64,000 nt of DNA, taken from positions 62,001 through 126,000 of the forward strand of contig NZ_KI628539.1 in assembly GCF_000503215.1 (NCBI RefSeq), given 5' to 3'. The notes beneath the pieces are model-generated. The model had not been told where the DNA came from and did not search any database. It saw only the letters and a program-made list of their open reading frames with translations. This document shows, in pieces, positions 41,428 through 49,972 of the stretch (its first letter is position 1; each line of letters opens with the position of its first letter). Source of the stretch: Pseudomonas canadensis. Its GTDB lineage: Bacteria; Pseudomonadota; Gammaproteobacteria; Pseudomonadales; Pseudomonadaceae. Position numbers and translations under genes: made by a program.

Positions 41428-42186
41428 ATGGCCGTCCCCCTTACCACCCTCGTCGAGGAAGCGGACCGCTACCTTGGCAGCGCTAAAATTGCCGACTATT
41501 GCCCCAATGGCCTGCAGGTCGAGGGCCGCCCTCAAGTGATGCGCATCGTCAGCGGCGTGACCGCAAGCCAGGCCTTGCTGGATGCTGCCGTCGAAGCCCA
41601 GGCCGATTTGATCCTGGTGCACCACGGCTATTTCTGGAAAGGCGAGAACCCCTGCATCACAGGGATGAAGCAGCGTCGCCTCAAGACGCTGCTCAAGCAC
41701 GACATCAGCCTGTTGGCCTACCATCTGCCGTTGGACTTGCATCCCGACGTCGGTAATAACGTGCAACTTGCCCGTCAGTTGGATATCACGGTCGAAGGCC
41801 CGCTGGACCCGAGCAACCCCAAGATCGTCGGACTGGTTGGCTCCCTCGCCGAGCCCCTGTCGCCCCGTGATTTCGCCCGCCGTGTGCAGGAGGTCATGGG
41901 CCGTGAACCGCTGCTGATCGAAGGCAGCGAAATGATCCGCCGTGTCGGCTGGTGCACCGGCGGTGGTCAGGGCTATATCGACGACGCGATTGCGGCCGGT
42001 GTCGACCTGTACCTGAGCGGTGAAGCCTCCGAGCAAACTTTTCACAGCGCCCGCGAAAACGACATCAGCTTCATCGCCGCCGGCCACCACGCCACCGAGC
42101 GCTACGGCGTACAGGCCCTGGGCGATTACCTGGCGCGGCGCTTTGCCCTGGAGCATCTGTTCATCGATTGCCCCAACCCGATTTGA
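41428..42186 (+). CDS. NIF3-family dinuclear metal protein (YbgI-like)
   Basis: 252 aa. Motifs NGLQVEGRP, the metal-binding LVHHGYFW and DLYLSGEASEQTFHSARENDISFIAAGHHATERYG match NIF3/DUF34. Often annotated as a GTP cyclohydrolase I type 2-like protein, but the true reaction is not established. TAGGAG-like ribosome site (AGGAG, 8-12 nt upstream). Precedes cysD by ~135 bp. Confidence 0.92.
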   Translation: MAVPLTTLVEEADRYLGSAKIADYCPNGLQVEGRPQVMRIVSGVTASQALLDAAVEAQADLILVHHGYFWKGENPCITGMKQRRLKTLLKHDISLLAYHLPLDLHPDVGNNVQLARQLDITVEGPLDPSNPKIVGLVGSLAEPLSPRDFARRVQEVMGREPLLIEGSEMIRRVGWCTGGGQGYIDDAIAAGVDLYLSGEASEQTFHSARENDISFIAAGHHATERYGVQALGDYLARRFALEHLFIDCPNPI

Positions 42187-42200
42187 GGGCCAAACCTGGA

Positions 42201-42216
42201 GGTATATTCATATACC
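42201..42216. repeat. Perfect inverted repeat upstream of cysD
   Basis: GGTATAT-TC-ATATACC, a perfect 7+7 palindrome in the nif3-cysD gap, 21 bp upstream of the candidate -35. Spacing fits an activator or repressor operator for the sulfate-assimilation operon; no regulator can be named from it. Confidence 0.55.
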
Positions 42217-42236
42217 GTTTCGATCTAGATGGCTCC

Positions 42237-42265
42237 CTGAATAGAAGCAGGTGCTGTGCTAGCAT
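42237..42265 (+). promoter_or_regulatory. Candidate cysD promoter
   Basis: CTGAAT (42237-42242), 17-bp spacer, TAGCAT (42260-42265): moderate sigma70 match 58 bp before the cysD ATG. A weak -35 would suit an activated promoter. Confidence 0.5.
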
Positions 42266-42322
42266 GCCCCGCTCGAACACGGCCCGCTGGCCGTCCATAA
42301 GATCGTTTTTCCGTGAGTAACC

Positions 42323-43240
42323 ATGGTCGACAAACTGACGCATCTGAAACAGCTGGAGGCGGAAAGCATCCACATCATCCGCGAGGTCGCCGCCGAGTTC
42401 GACAACCCGGTGATGCTCTACTCGATCGGTAAAGACTCCGCCGTGATGCTGCACCTGGCACGCAAGGCCTTCTTCCCGGGCAAACTGCCGTTCCCGGTGA
42501 TGCACGTCGACACCCGCTGGAAATTCCAGGAGATGTACAAGTTCCGCGACAAGATGGTCAAGGAGCTGGGCCTGGACTTGATCACCCACGTGAACCCGGA
42601 CGGCGTGGCGCAGGGCATCAACCCCTTCACCCACGGCAGCGCCAAGCACACCGACATCATGAAGACCGAAGGCCTCAAACAGGCCCTGGACAAGCATGGT
42701 TTCGACGCGGCCTTTGGCGGCGCCCGTCGCGATGAAGAGAAATCCCGCGCCAAAGAGCGCGTGTACTCATTCCGCGACAGCAAACACCGCTGGGACCCGA
42801 AAAACCAGCGCCCCGAGCTGTGGAACGTCTACAACGGCAACGTCAACAAGGGTGAGTCCATCCGCGTGTTCCCGCTGTCCAACTGGACCGAGCTGGACAT
42901 CTGGCAGTACATCTACCTCGAAGGCATCCCGATCGTGCCGCTGTACTTCGCCGCCGAGCGTGAAGTGATCGAGAAGAACGGCACGTTGATCATGATCGAC
43001 GACGACCGCATCCTCGAGCACCTGTCCGACGAAGACAAAGCCCGAATCGTCAAAAAGAAAGTACGTTTCCGTACCCTTGGCTGCTACCCGTTGACGGGCG
43101 CGGTGGAGTCCGAAGCCGAGACGCTGACGGACATCATTCAGGAAATGCTCCTGACGCGAACTTCCGAGCGCCAGGGCCGTGTCATCGACCACGATGGTGC
43201 AGGCTCGATGGAAGATAAAAAACGTCAAGGCTATTTCTAA
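42323..43240 (+). CDS. cysD: Sulfate adenylyltransferase small subunit CysD
   Basis: 305 aa ATP-sulfurylase catalytic subunit that forms APS from sulfate and ATP. PP-loop motif YSIGKDSAVMLHLA (about residues 33-46), AFGGARRDEEKSRAKERVYSFRD and C-terminal RQGRVIDHDG-type and EDKKRQGYF residues are conserved. Followed by cysNC after 9 bp; CysN GTPase activity drives the reaction. Confidence 0.98.
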   Translation: MVDKLTHLKQLEAESIHIIREVAAEFDNPVMLYSIGKDSAVMLHLARKAFFPGKLPFPVMHVDTRWKFQEMYKFRDKMVKELGLDLITHVNPDGVAQGINPFTHGSAKHTDIMKTEGLKQALDKHGFDAAFGGARRDEEKSRAKERVYSFRDSKHRWDPKNQRPELWNVYNGNVNKGESIRVFPLSNWTELDIWQYIYLEGIPIVPLYFAAEREVIEKNGTLIMIDDDRILEHLSDEDKARIVKKKVRFRTLGCYPLTGAVESEAETLTDIIQEMLLTRTSERQGRVIDHDGAGSMEDKKRQGYF

Positions 43241-43249
43241 GGGGCTGTC

Positions 43250-45148
43250 ATGTCGCATCAATCTGATTTGATCAGCGAGGACATCCTCGCCTACCTGGGC
43301 CAGCACGAGCGCAAGGAAATGTTGCGCTTCCTGACCTGCGGCAACGTCGACGACGGCAAGAGCACCCTGATCGGGCGCCTGCTGCACGACTCCAAGATGA
43401 TCTACGAAGATCACCTGGAAGCCATCACCCGCGATTCGAAGAAGTCCGGCACCACCGGCGATGATATCGACCTGGCACTGCTGGTCGACGGCCTGCAGGC
43501 CGAGCGTGAGCAAGGCATCACCATCGACGTTGCCTACCGCTACTTCTCCACCGCCAAACGCAAATTCATCATCGCCGACACCCCCGGCCATGAGCAGTAC
43601 ACCCGCAACATGGCCACCGGTGCCTCCACCTGTGACCTGGCGATCATCCTGATTGACGCGCGTTATGGCGTGCAGACCCAGACCCGTCGCCACAGCTTTA
43701 TCGCCTCGTTGCTGGGCATCAAGCATATCGTGGTGGCCGTCAACAAGATGGACATCAATGGCTTCGACCAGAGCGTATTCGAGCAGATCAAGGCCGATTA
43801 CCTGAAGTTCGCCGACGGTATCGCTTTCAAGCCGAGCACGCTGGCGTTCGTGCCGATGTCGGCGCTCAAGGGCGACAACGTGGTCAACAAGAGTGAGCGT
43901 TCGCCTTGGTACACCGGGCAGTCGCTGATGGAGATCCTCGAAACCGTCGAGATCGCCAACGACCGCAACTACACCGACCTGCGTTTCCCGGTGCAGTACG
44001 TCAACCGTCCGAACCTGAACTTCCGTGGTTTTGCCGGCACCTTGGCCAGCGGCATCGTGCACAAGGGCGACGAAGTCGTGGTGCTGCCGTCGGGCAAGAG
44101 CAGCCGCGTCAAATCCATCGTCACCTTTGAAGGTGAGCTGGAACACGCTGGCCCAGGCCAGGCCGTGACCCTGACCATGGAAGACGAGATCGACATCTCC
44201 CGTGGCGACCTGCTGGTACACGCCGACAACGTGCCGCAAGTGACCGATGCCTTCGACGCCATGCTGGTGTGGATGGCGGAAGAGCCGATGCTGCCGGGCA
44301 AAAAATACGACATCAAGCGCGCCACCAGCTACGTGCCGGGTTCCATCACCAGCATCGTGCACCGCGTGGATGTGAACACCCTGGCCGAAGGCCCGGCGAG
44401 TTCGCTGCAGTTGAACGAGATCGGCCGGGTCAAGGTCAGTCTCGACGCCGCCATCGCCCTGGACGGTTACGACAGCAACCGCACCACTGGCGCGTTCATT
44501 GTCATCGACCGTTTGACCAACGGCACCGTGGCGGCGGGCATGATCATCGCGCCGCCGGTCACCCACGGCAGCTCGGCGCATCATGGCAAGCTGGCTCACG
44601 TCGCCACCGAAGAGCGCGCACTGCGCTTTGGTCAGCAACCGGCTACCGTGCTATTCAGCGGCCTGTCGGGCGCTGGCAAGAGCACCTTGGCCTACGCGGT
44701 TGAGCGCAAGCTCTTCGACATGGGCCGTGCAGTGTTCGTGCTGGATGGCCAGAACCTGCGTCACGACCTGAACAAGGGCTTGCCGCAGGACCGGGCCGGT
44801 CGTACCGAGAACTGGCGTCGTGCCGCCCATGTGGCGCGTCAGTTCAACGAAGCGGGCCTGCTGACCCTGGCTGCCTTTGTGGCACCGGACGCCGAAGGCC
44901 GTGAACAGGCCAAAGCGCTGATCGGCGCTGATCGTCTGCTGACGGTGTACGTGCAAGCGTCGCCGCTGGTGTGCGCCGAGCGTGATCCGCAGGGGCTGTA
45001 CGCTGCTGGTGGGGATAACATCCCTGGCGAGTCCTTCCCGTATGACGTGCCGTTGAATGCCGATCTGGTCATCGACACCCAGGCCTTGTCGTTGGAAGAA
45101 AGCGTCAAGCAAGTGCTGGAGCTGTTGCGTCAGCGCGGCGCGATCTAA
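43250..45148 (+). CDS. cysN: Bifunctional sulfate adenylyltransferase GTPase / APS kinase (CysN-CysC fusion)
   Basis: 632 aa. The N-terminal EF-Tu-like GTPase has P-loop GNVDDGKSTL (residues 31-40), DTPGHEQY and NKMD motifs and translation-factor beta barrels to ~residue 440. The C-terminal APS kinase domain has its own P-loop SGLSGAGKST (~469-478) and makes PAPS. Fusion of CysN and CysC is the usual form in Pseudomonas. Transcription ends at a strong hairpin downstream. Confidence 0.98.
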   Translation: MSHQSDLISEDILAYLGQHERKEMLRFLTCGNVDDGKSTLIGRLLHDSKMIYEDHLEAITRDSKKSGTTGDDIDLALLVDGLQAEREQGITIDVAYRYFSTAKRKFIIADTPGHEQYTRNMATGASTCDLAIILIDARYGVQTQTRRHSFIASLLGIKHIVVAVNKMDINGFDQSVFEQIKADYLKFADGIAFKPSTLAFVPMSALKGDNVVNKSERSPWYTGQSLMEILETVEIANDRNYTDLRFPVQYVNRPNLNFRGFAGTLASGIVHKGDEVVVLPSGKSSRVKSIVTFEGELEHAGPGQAVTLTMEDEIDISRGDLLVHADNVPQVTDAFDAMLVWMAEEPMLPGKKYDIKRATSYVPGSITSIVHRVDVNTLAEGPASSLQLNEIGRVKVSLDAAIALDGYDSNRTTGAFIVIDRLTNGTVAAGMIIAPPVTHGSSAHHGKLAHVATEERALRFGQQPATVLFSGLSGAGKSTLAYAVERKLFDMGRAVFVLDGQNLRHDLNKGLPQDRAGRTENWRRAAHVARQFNEAGLLTLAAFVAPDAEGREQAKALIGADRLLTVYVQASPLVCAERDPQGLYAAGGDNIPGESFPYDVPLNADLVIDTQALSLEESVKQVLELLRQRGAI

Positions 45149-45166
45149 CCCTCGCGGCCACAAAAA

Positions 45167-45198
45167 GCCCGCCACCGAGTGATCGGTGGCGGGCTTTT
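45167..45198. terminator. Terminator after cysNC
   Basis: 12-bp stem GCCCGCCACCGA/TCGGTGGCGGGC with GTGA loop, T-run on the plus strand and A-run before it, so it can serve both cysNC and the convergent acyltransferase gene. Confidence 0.92.
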
Positions 45199-45222
45199 GC
45201 ATTGTGGGTGTTGCGTCGGACG

Positions 45223-46131
45223 CTATCGCCGGCAAGGCTTGCGCGGATATTCCTGATGCAGCGTGTCCAGCAGCGCATCTTTCTCTTCCCACAACCGGTT
45301 GATCCAGCCCTGGAACGCCGTCCGATACTCCCCATCCTGCTCATAATTCTTGCCAATGAACGCGGCCGGGATCTGCACTTCTTCGAACTGCACCACCACG
45401 TCCTTCACATTCCCACACAGCAAATCCCAATACCCAGGACGCCCGGCCGGGTAGTGAATGGTCACGTTTACCAGTGACTTCAACTGCTCGCCCATGGCAT
45501 CCAGCACAAACGCAATGCCGCCAGCCTTGGGCTTGAGCAAGTAGCGAAACGGCGAGTTCTGCTGGGCATGTTTGCCCGGCGTAAAGCGTGTGCCCTCGGC
45601 AAAGTTGAAAATACCCACCGGGTTGTCGCGAAACTTCGCACAGGTCTTGCGGGTGGTTTCCAGGTCCTTGCCTTTCTTTTCCGGGTGTTTTGCCAGGTAG
45701 GCCTTGGTGTAGCGCTTCATGAACGGAAAGCCGAGCGCCCACCACGCCAGGCCAATCACCGGCACCCAGATCAGTTCCTGCTTGAGGAAGAATTTCAGCG
45801 GGCGAATCCGGCGGTTCAGCACGTATTGCAACACCATGATGTCGACCCAGCTCTGGTGGTTGCTGGTCACCAGGTACGAGTGCTGGTAATCAAGGCCTTC
45901 AAGTCCGCTCAGGTGCCAGCGGGTGCGGCCTACCAGGTTCATCCAGCCCTTGTTGTTGGTCACCCACGCCTCATGGGTGTGGTTCATCAGCCATTCGCTG
46001 AAACGCTTGGCAAATGGCAGCGCCTTGAACAGCGCCACGATAAACAGGAACGAACACAGCAGGATCGTGTTCAGCGCCAGCAACAGCGAAGCGATCACCC
46101 CGCGCACGGTGGCAGGTAGAAAATCCAGCAT
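45223..46131 (-). CDS. PlsC-type 1-acylglycerol-3-phosphate acyltransferase-like protein
   Basis: 302 aa membrane acyltransferase. N-terminal hydrophobic segment (residues ~12-37), catalytic NHQSWVD (the NHx4D motif, about residue 91), and FAEGTRFTPGK (motif III, EGTR). Resembles the YihG branch of PlsC homologues, which acylate lysophospholipids. It begins immediately before the pta stop with no spacer, so both are likely on one leftward transcript. Confidence 0.92.
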   Translation of the reverse strand: MLDFLPATVRGVIASLLLALNTILLCSFLFIVALFKALPFAKRFSEWLMNHTHEAWVTNNKGWMNLVGRTRWHLSGLEGLDYQHSYLVTSNHQSWVDIMVLQYVLNRRIRPLKFFLKQELIWVPVIGLAWWALGFPFMKRYTKAYLAKHPEKKGKDLETTRKTCAKFRDNPVGIFNFAEGTRFTPGKHAQQNSPFRYLLKPKAGGIAFVLDAMGEQLKSLVNVTIHYPAGRPGYWDLLCGNVKDVVVQFEEVQIPAAFIGKNYEQDGEYRTAFQGWINRLWEEKDALLDTLHQEYPRKPCRR

Positions 46132-48231
46132 TTAGATATCCATAGGTCGGTTGGCGGCTTGGATCGCGGTGAGCGCGATGGTGTACACGATGTCGTCTAC
46201 CTGGGCGCCGCGCGGCAGGTCGTTGACCGGTTTGCGCAGGCCTTGCAGCATCGGCCCCAGGCTCACGCAATCAGCGCTGCGCTGCACGGCCTTGTGGGTG
46301 GTGTTGCCGGTGTTGAGGTCGGGAAACACAAATACCGTGGCCTTGCCGGCGACCTGGCTGTGGGGCGCCAACTGCCGGGCTACGTTTTCGTTGGCAGCGG
46401 CGTCGTATTGCAACGGGCCGTCGATCAGTAGCGAACTTTGCTGCTCGTGGGCAAGCAGGGTGGCTTCGCGGACTTTTTCCACTTCTTCGCCGCTGGCCGA
46501 ATCGCCACTGGAATAGCTGATCATCGCCACGCGCGGGGTGATGCCGAACGCTGCGGCCGAGTCGGCGCTTTGCAGCGCAATCTCCGCCAACTCCGCCGCG
46601 CTCGGGTGCGGGTTCATCACGCAGTCGCCGTACACCAGCACCTGCTCAGGGAACAGCATGAAGAACACCGACGACACCAGCGTGCAGCCCGGCGCCGTTT
46701 TAATCAGCTGCAGGGCAGGGCGGATGGTGTTGGCGGTGGAGTGAATCACCCCGGATACCAGGCCGTCCACTTCGTCCAGCGCGAGCATCATGGTGGCGAT
46801 CACCACCGTGTCTTCCAGTTGCTGCTCGGCCATCGGCGCGTTGAGGCTTTTGCTCTTGCGCAGTGCCACCATTGGCTCGACATAGCGTTGGCGAATCAGG
46901 TCCGGGTCGAGGATCTCCAGGCCTTCGGGCAGTTCGATGCCCTGTGCGCGGGCGACCGCTTCCACGTCCGCCGGTTTGGCCAGCAACACGCACCGGGCAA
47001 TGCCTCGCGCCTGGCAGATGGCGGCGGCTTGCACGGTCAGTGGCTCGCTACCTTCGGGCAATACGATGCGTTTGTTGGCGGCCTGGGCACGCTGTATCAA
47101 CTGGTAGCGGAACACCGCCGGCGACAGGCGCATTTCCCGTGGTGTACCGCAACGTTGGTGCAGCCAGCGCGCATCCAGATGGCTGGCGACGAAATCGGTG
47201 ATGATCTCCGCGCGTTCGCGGTCATCAATCGGGATTTCCTTGTTGAGGCTGTTGAGCTGGTTCGCCGTGTCGTAGGAACCGGTGCTCACCGACAACACCG
47301 GCAGCCCGGCCTGGAATGCGCCACGGCACAATTCCATGATGCGCGGGTCGGGCAGTGTGTCGCTGGTCAGCAACAGGCCGGCCAGGGGGACGCCGTTGAT
47401 CGCGGCGAGGCTGACGGCGAGGATGATGTCGTCGCGGTCGCCGGGTGTCACCACCAGTACGCCGGGCTTGAGCAGCTCCACGGTGTTGCGCATGGTACGG
47501 GCGCAGATGATGATTTTGGTCATGCGCCGGGTTTCGTAGTCGCCGGCGTTGAGGATCTGCGCGCCCATCAGGTCGGCCACGTCGCGGGTGCGCGGGGCGT
47601 TGAGTTCCGGTTGATAGGGGATGCAGCCGAGCAGGCGGAAATCGCCGCTGCGCAACAGGGGCGAATGCTCTTTGAGGCGCGCCGCAAAGGCTTCCATGCT
47701 TTCGTCGGTGCGCACCTTGTTGAGGATCACGCCGAGTACTTTCGGGTCTTTCGGGCCGCCGAACAGTTGGGCCTGCAATTCCACGCGTCCGGAGAGTTCG
47801 GTGAGCACTTCGTTTTCCGGGGCCGAGACCAGGATCACTTCCGCATCCAGGCTCTTGGCCAGGTGCAGGTTGACCCGCGCCGCATAGCTGGCGCTGCGGG
47901 TTGGCACCATGCCTTCGACGATCAGCACGTCCTTGCCCACGGCGGCTTGCTGGTACAGCGTGATGATTTCTTCGAGCAGTTCGTCGAGCTGGCCGTCGCC
48001 GAGCATGCGTTCTACGTGGGCCAGGCCCAGGGGCTGTGGCGGCTTGAGGCCGTGGGTGCGCGCTACCAGCTCGGTGGAGCGCTCGGGGCCGGTATCGCCG
48101 GGGTGCGGCTGGGCAATCGGCTTGAAGAAGCCGACTTTCAGTCCGGCCCGCTCAAGGGTGCGCACCAGCCCAAGGCTGATGGAGGTCAGACCTACACCAA
48201 AATCGGTGGGCGCGATAAAAAAAGTCTGCAT
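46132..48231 (-). CDS. pta: Phosphate acetyltransferase (long form)
   Basis: 699 aa from the ATG at 48231; an upstream ATG at 48252 adds seven residues. N-terminal DRTGG/BioD-like regulatory domains (MQTFFIAPTDFGVGLTSISLGLVRTLERAG), then the catalytic C-terminal domain from about residue 380 (PAVFRYQLIQRAQAANKRIVLPEGSE, then VVSGVIHSTANTIRPALQLIKTAPG-like). Interconverts acetyl-CoA and acetyl phosphate. The acetate kinase gene that adjoins pta in P. aeruginosa is absent from this spot. Confidence 0.95.
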   Translation of the reverse strand: MQTFFIAPTDFGVGLTSISLGLVRTLERAGLKVGFFKPIAQPHPGDTGPERSTELVARTHGLKPPQPLGLAHVERMLGDGQLDELLEEIITLYQQAAVGKDVLIVEGMVPTRSASYAARVNLHLAKSLDAEVILVSAPENEVLTELSGRVELQAQLFGGPKDPKVLGVILNKVRTDESMEAFAARLKEHSPLLRSGDFRLLGCIPYQPELNAPRTRDVADLMGAQILNAGDYETRRMTKIIICARTMRNTVELLKPGVLVVTPGDRDDIILAVSLAAINGVPLAGLLLTSDTLPDPRIMELCRGAFQAGLPVLSVSTGSYDTANQLNSLNKEIPIDDRERAEIITDFVASHLDARWLHQRCGTPREMRLSPAVFRYQLIQRAQAANKRIVLPEGSEPLTVQAAAICQARGIARCVLLAKPADVEAVARAQGIELPEGLEILDPDLIRQRYVEPMVALRKSKSLNAPMAEQQLEDTVVIATMMLALDEVDGLVSGVIHSTANTIRPALQLIKTAPGCTLVSSVFFMLFPEQVLVYGDCVMNPHPSAAELAEIALQSADSAAAFGITPRVAMISYSSGDSASGEEVEKVREATLLAHEQQSSLLIDGPLQYDAAANENVARQLAPHSQVAGKATVFVFPDLNTGNTTHKAVQRSADCVSLGPMLQGLRKPVNDLPRGAQVDDIVYTIALTAIQAANRPMDI

Positions 48232-48310
48232 GCGAATTCTCTGAAGGTGCATGGCTTCGGTGAGGTTCTATGGTTGAACGTCTACCGGGAATCAGGCGCC
48301 AAGGTTATCG

Positions 48311-48547
48311 TTATTCGTGTGCTCGCGCACACCAGCCGCAGGCAAAGGGCTGGCCTATTTTTTCAAGGCGTTGCGCGGGGTCGAGTACCCAGGCGCGGGA
48401 TTGCCAGGGTGGCTGGTGGCGCAGGTGCTGGGTGTGGCCGCAAGAGAGCTCGGCGACCCAGTGTTGATCGTCGTCCTGGTGGAACCCGATGATGAAGGAT
48501 GCCGTTGATCGGTCCCGTCTGTCCGGGTTCTGTTCGCTTTCGGGCAA
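48311..48547 (-). CDS. DUF3565 zinc-ribbon-like small protein
   Basis: Conserved part reads from ASFIIGFHQDDDQHW through ELSCGHTQHLRHQPPW to FACGWC, with a Cys-His-rich pattern (C-G-H, Q-H-x-R-H, C-x2-C) suggesting one metal site. Function unknown; sometimes labelled pressure-regulated protein. The start is uncertain: an in-frame TTG at 48547 gives 78 aa, while ATGs at 48601 and 48631 would make it reach into the divergent slyD start. Located between pta and slyD. Confidence 0.7.
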   Translation of the reverse strand: MPESEQNPDRRDRSTASFIIGFHQDDDQHWVAELSCGHTQHLRHQPPWQSRAWVLDPAQRLEKIGQPFACGWCARAHE

Positions 48548-48600
48548 ATCCTTGTTTAGACTTGTCCGTTCTTCATTCTTATGCAAAAGGTCTCGCCCCA

Positions 48601-49085
48601 TGACGATCGCCGCTAACAAGGCTGTCTCCATCGACTATACCCTGACCAACGACGCTGGTGAGGTCATCGACAGCTCCGCCGGCGGCGCGCCGCTGGTCTA
48701 CCTGCAAGGCGCAGGTAACATCATCCCAGGCCTGGAGAAGGCACTGGAAGGCAAGAACGTCGGTGATGAGCTGACCGTTGCCGTAGAACCTGAAGATGCC
48801 TACGGCGAGTACTCGGCCGAACTGGTCAGCACCCTGAGCCGCAGCATGTTCGAAGGCGTTGACGAGCTGGAAGTGGGCATGCAGTTCCACGCTTCCGCGC
48901 CGGACGGCCAAATGCAGATCGTGACTATCCGTGATCTGGACGGCGACGACGTGACCGTCGACGGCAACCACCCTCTGGCTGGCCAGCGCCTGAACTTCCA
49001 AGTGAAGATCGTTGCCATCCGCGACGCCTCCCAGGAAGAAGTGGCTCATGGTCACGTCCACGGTGAAGGCGGTCATCACCATTGA
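48601..49085 (+). CDS. slyD: SlyD-type FKBP peptidyl-prolyl isomerase
   Basis: 161 aa. FKBP fold with IDYTLTNDAGEVIDSS, PGLEKALEGKNVGDE and PEDAYGEYS motifs, an IF (chaperone) insert, and the His-rich metal-binding tail HGHVHGEGGHHH (shorter than in E. coli SlyD). Folding helper and nickel or zinc binder. Start at 48601 fits the family; upstream in-frame codons overlap the DUF3565 gene. Ends with a strong terminator. Confidence 0.95.
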
Positions 49086-49112
49086 TCGTGGTTTGATCAA
49101 TAGGTAGCAAAA

Positions 49113-49141
49113 CGCCCCGACTGGTTCGGGGCGTTTTTTTG
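49113..49141 (+). terminator. slyD terminator
   Basis: Stem CGCCCCGA/TCGGGGCG with a 5-nt loop (49113-49133) and an eight-base T-run, 27 bp after the slyD stop. Confidence 0.92.
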
Positions 49142-49186
49142 CCTGCATTTTTTGGTTGACCGGTTTCCAGTGGTGAGCGGGCTTTT

Positions 49187-49320
49187 TGTGGTGAGCGGGC
49201 TTGCCCCGCGCCGGGGCGCGAAGCGGCCCTAAAACCTGAGATTGGGTTCTGTCTGGAGGAACGCGTTGAATGTATTGGGGCTGCTGCGCAGCCCAGCGCG
49301 GGGCAAGCCCGCTCACCACA
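49187..49320. repeat. REPIN, TGTGGTGAGCGGGC type
   Basis: Arms TGTGGTGAGCGGGCTTGCCC(CGCG) at 49187-49210 and its reverse complement at 49297-49320, with an 86-bp unrelated interior, longer than in the other elements here. A partial extra copy GTGGTGAGCGGGCTT sits directly upstream (49171-49185). Confidence 0.92.
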
Positions 49321-49365
49321 AAAAAGCCGCACATCCCGCAGGGGGGGATTTTCAGGCCCCAACAA

Positions 49366-49397
49366 AAATGCCCCGGACCTTTCGGTACGGGGCATTT
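49366..49397 (-). terminator. rpsT terminator
   Basis: Stem AAATGCCCCG/CGGGGCATTT with loop GACCTTTCGGTA; on the minus strand it is followed by TTTTG. It lies 44 bp after the rpsT stop. Confidence 0.88.
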
Positions 49398-49440
49398 CTT
49401 AACTGTTACGCAACCTGGGTTGCGATGCAGTTGTTACCAC

Positions 49441-49719
49441 TTAGGCTGCAGCAGCGACGCTCAGAGCCTTGATGTGGCCATTCAGACGGCTCTTATGACG
49501 AGCGGCCTTGTTCTTGTGGATGATGCCTTTATCGGCCATGCGGTCGATAACTGGCACAGCCAGAACGTAAGCTGCTTGAGCTTTTTCAGCGTCTTTGGTG
49601 TCGATGGCTTTAACTACATTCTTGATGTAGGTACGAACCATGGAACGCAGGCTGGCGTTGTGGCTGCGACGCTTCTCAGCCTGTTTTGCACGTTTTTTGG
49701 CGGAAGGTGTGTTGGCCAC
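49441..49719 (-). CDS. rpsT: 30S ribosomal protein S20
   Basis: 92 aa, begins MANTPSAKKRAKQAEKRR and is a basic helical bundle with the conserved NKAARHKSRLNGHIKAL end. Monocistronic, with its own promoter and terminator, divergent from murJ. Confidence 0.98.
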   Translation of the reverse strand: MANTPSAKKRAKQAEKRRSHNASLRSMVRTYIKNVVKAIDTKDAEKAQAAYVLAVPVIDRMADKGIIHKNKAARHKSRLNGHIKALSVAAAA

Positions 49720-49772
49720 CGTCGAGCTCCTCGAAAGACTTTTTAGGAAATAGCAAACAAAATAGGCCGCGA

Positions 49773-49801
49773 ATCATGCCGATGACTTGACGTGTTGTCA
49801 A
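49773..49801 (-). promoter_or_regulatory. rpsT promoter
   Basis: Minus strand TTGACA (49796-49801), 17-bp spacer, CATGAT (49773-49778), 54 bp before the rpsT ATG. The -35 is perfect. Confidence 0.7.
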
Positions 49802-49972
49802 GGGCGGCTGATGCGAACTGCTGAGTGGTCGATCTGAAGAGGCGGGTGATTTATTTCCGGCGCTTGACCTGTAAACTCGCGAGCTTTGGCTCTGTGCTGT
49901 TGCAGGCGCGCAGTATCGCATAAGTAGGCGCTTTGTTCGCCTGCTCTTTATCTAAAGGCGCAAACTCTTTCA

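Noticed and set aside
42767..44638. 623-codon open frame on the minus strand
   Set aside because: Antisense to cysD-cysNC; translation is His/Val/Asp-rich with no motif.
46438..48492. 684-codon open frame on the plus strand
   Set aside because: Antisense to pta, low-complexity His/Gln/Arg/Val-rich translation, no domain recognised.
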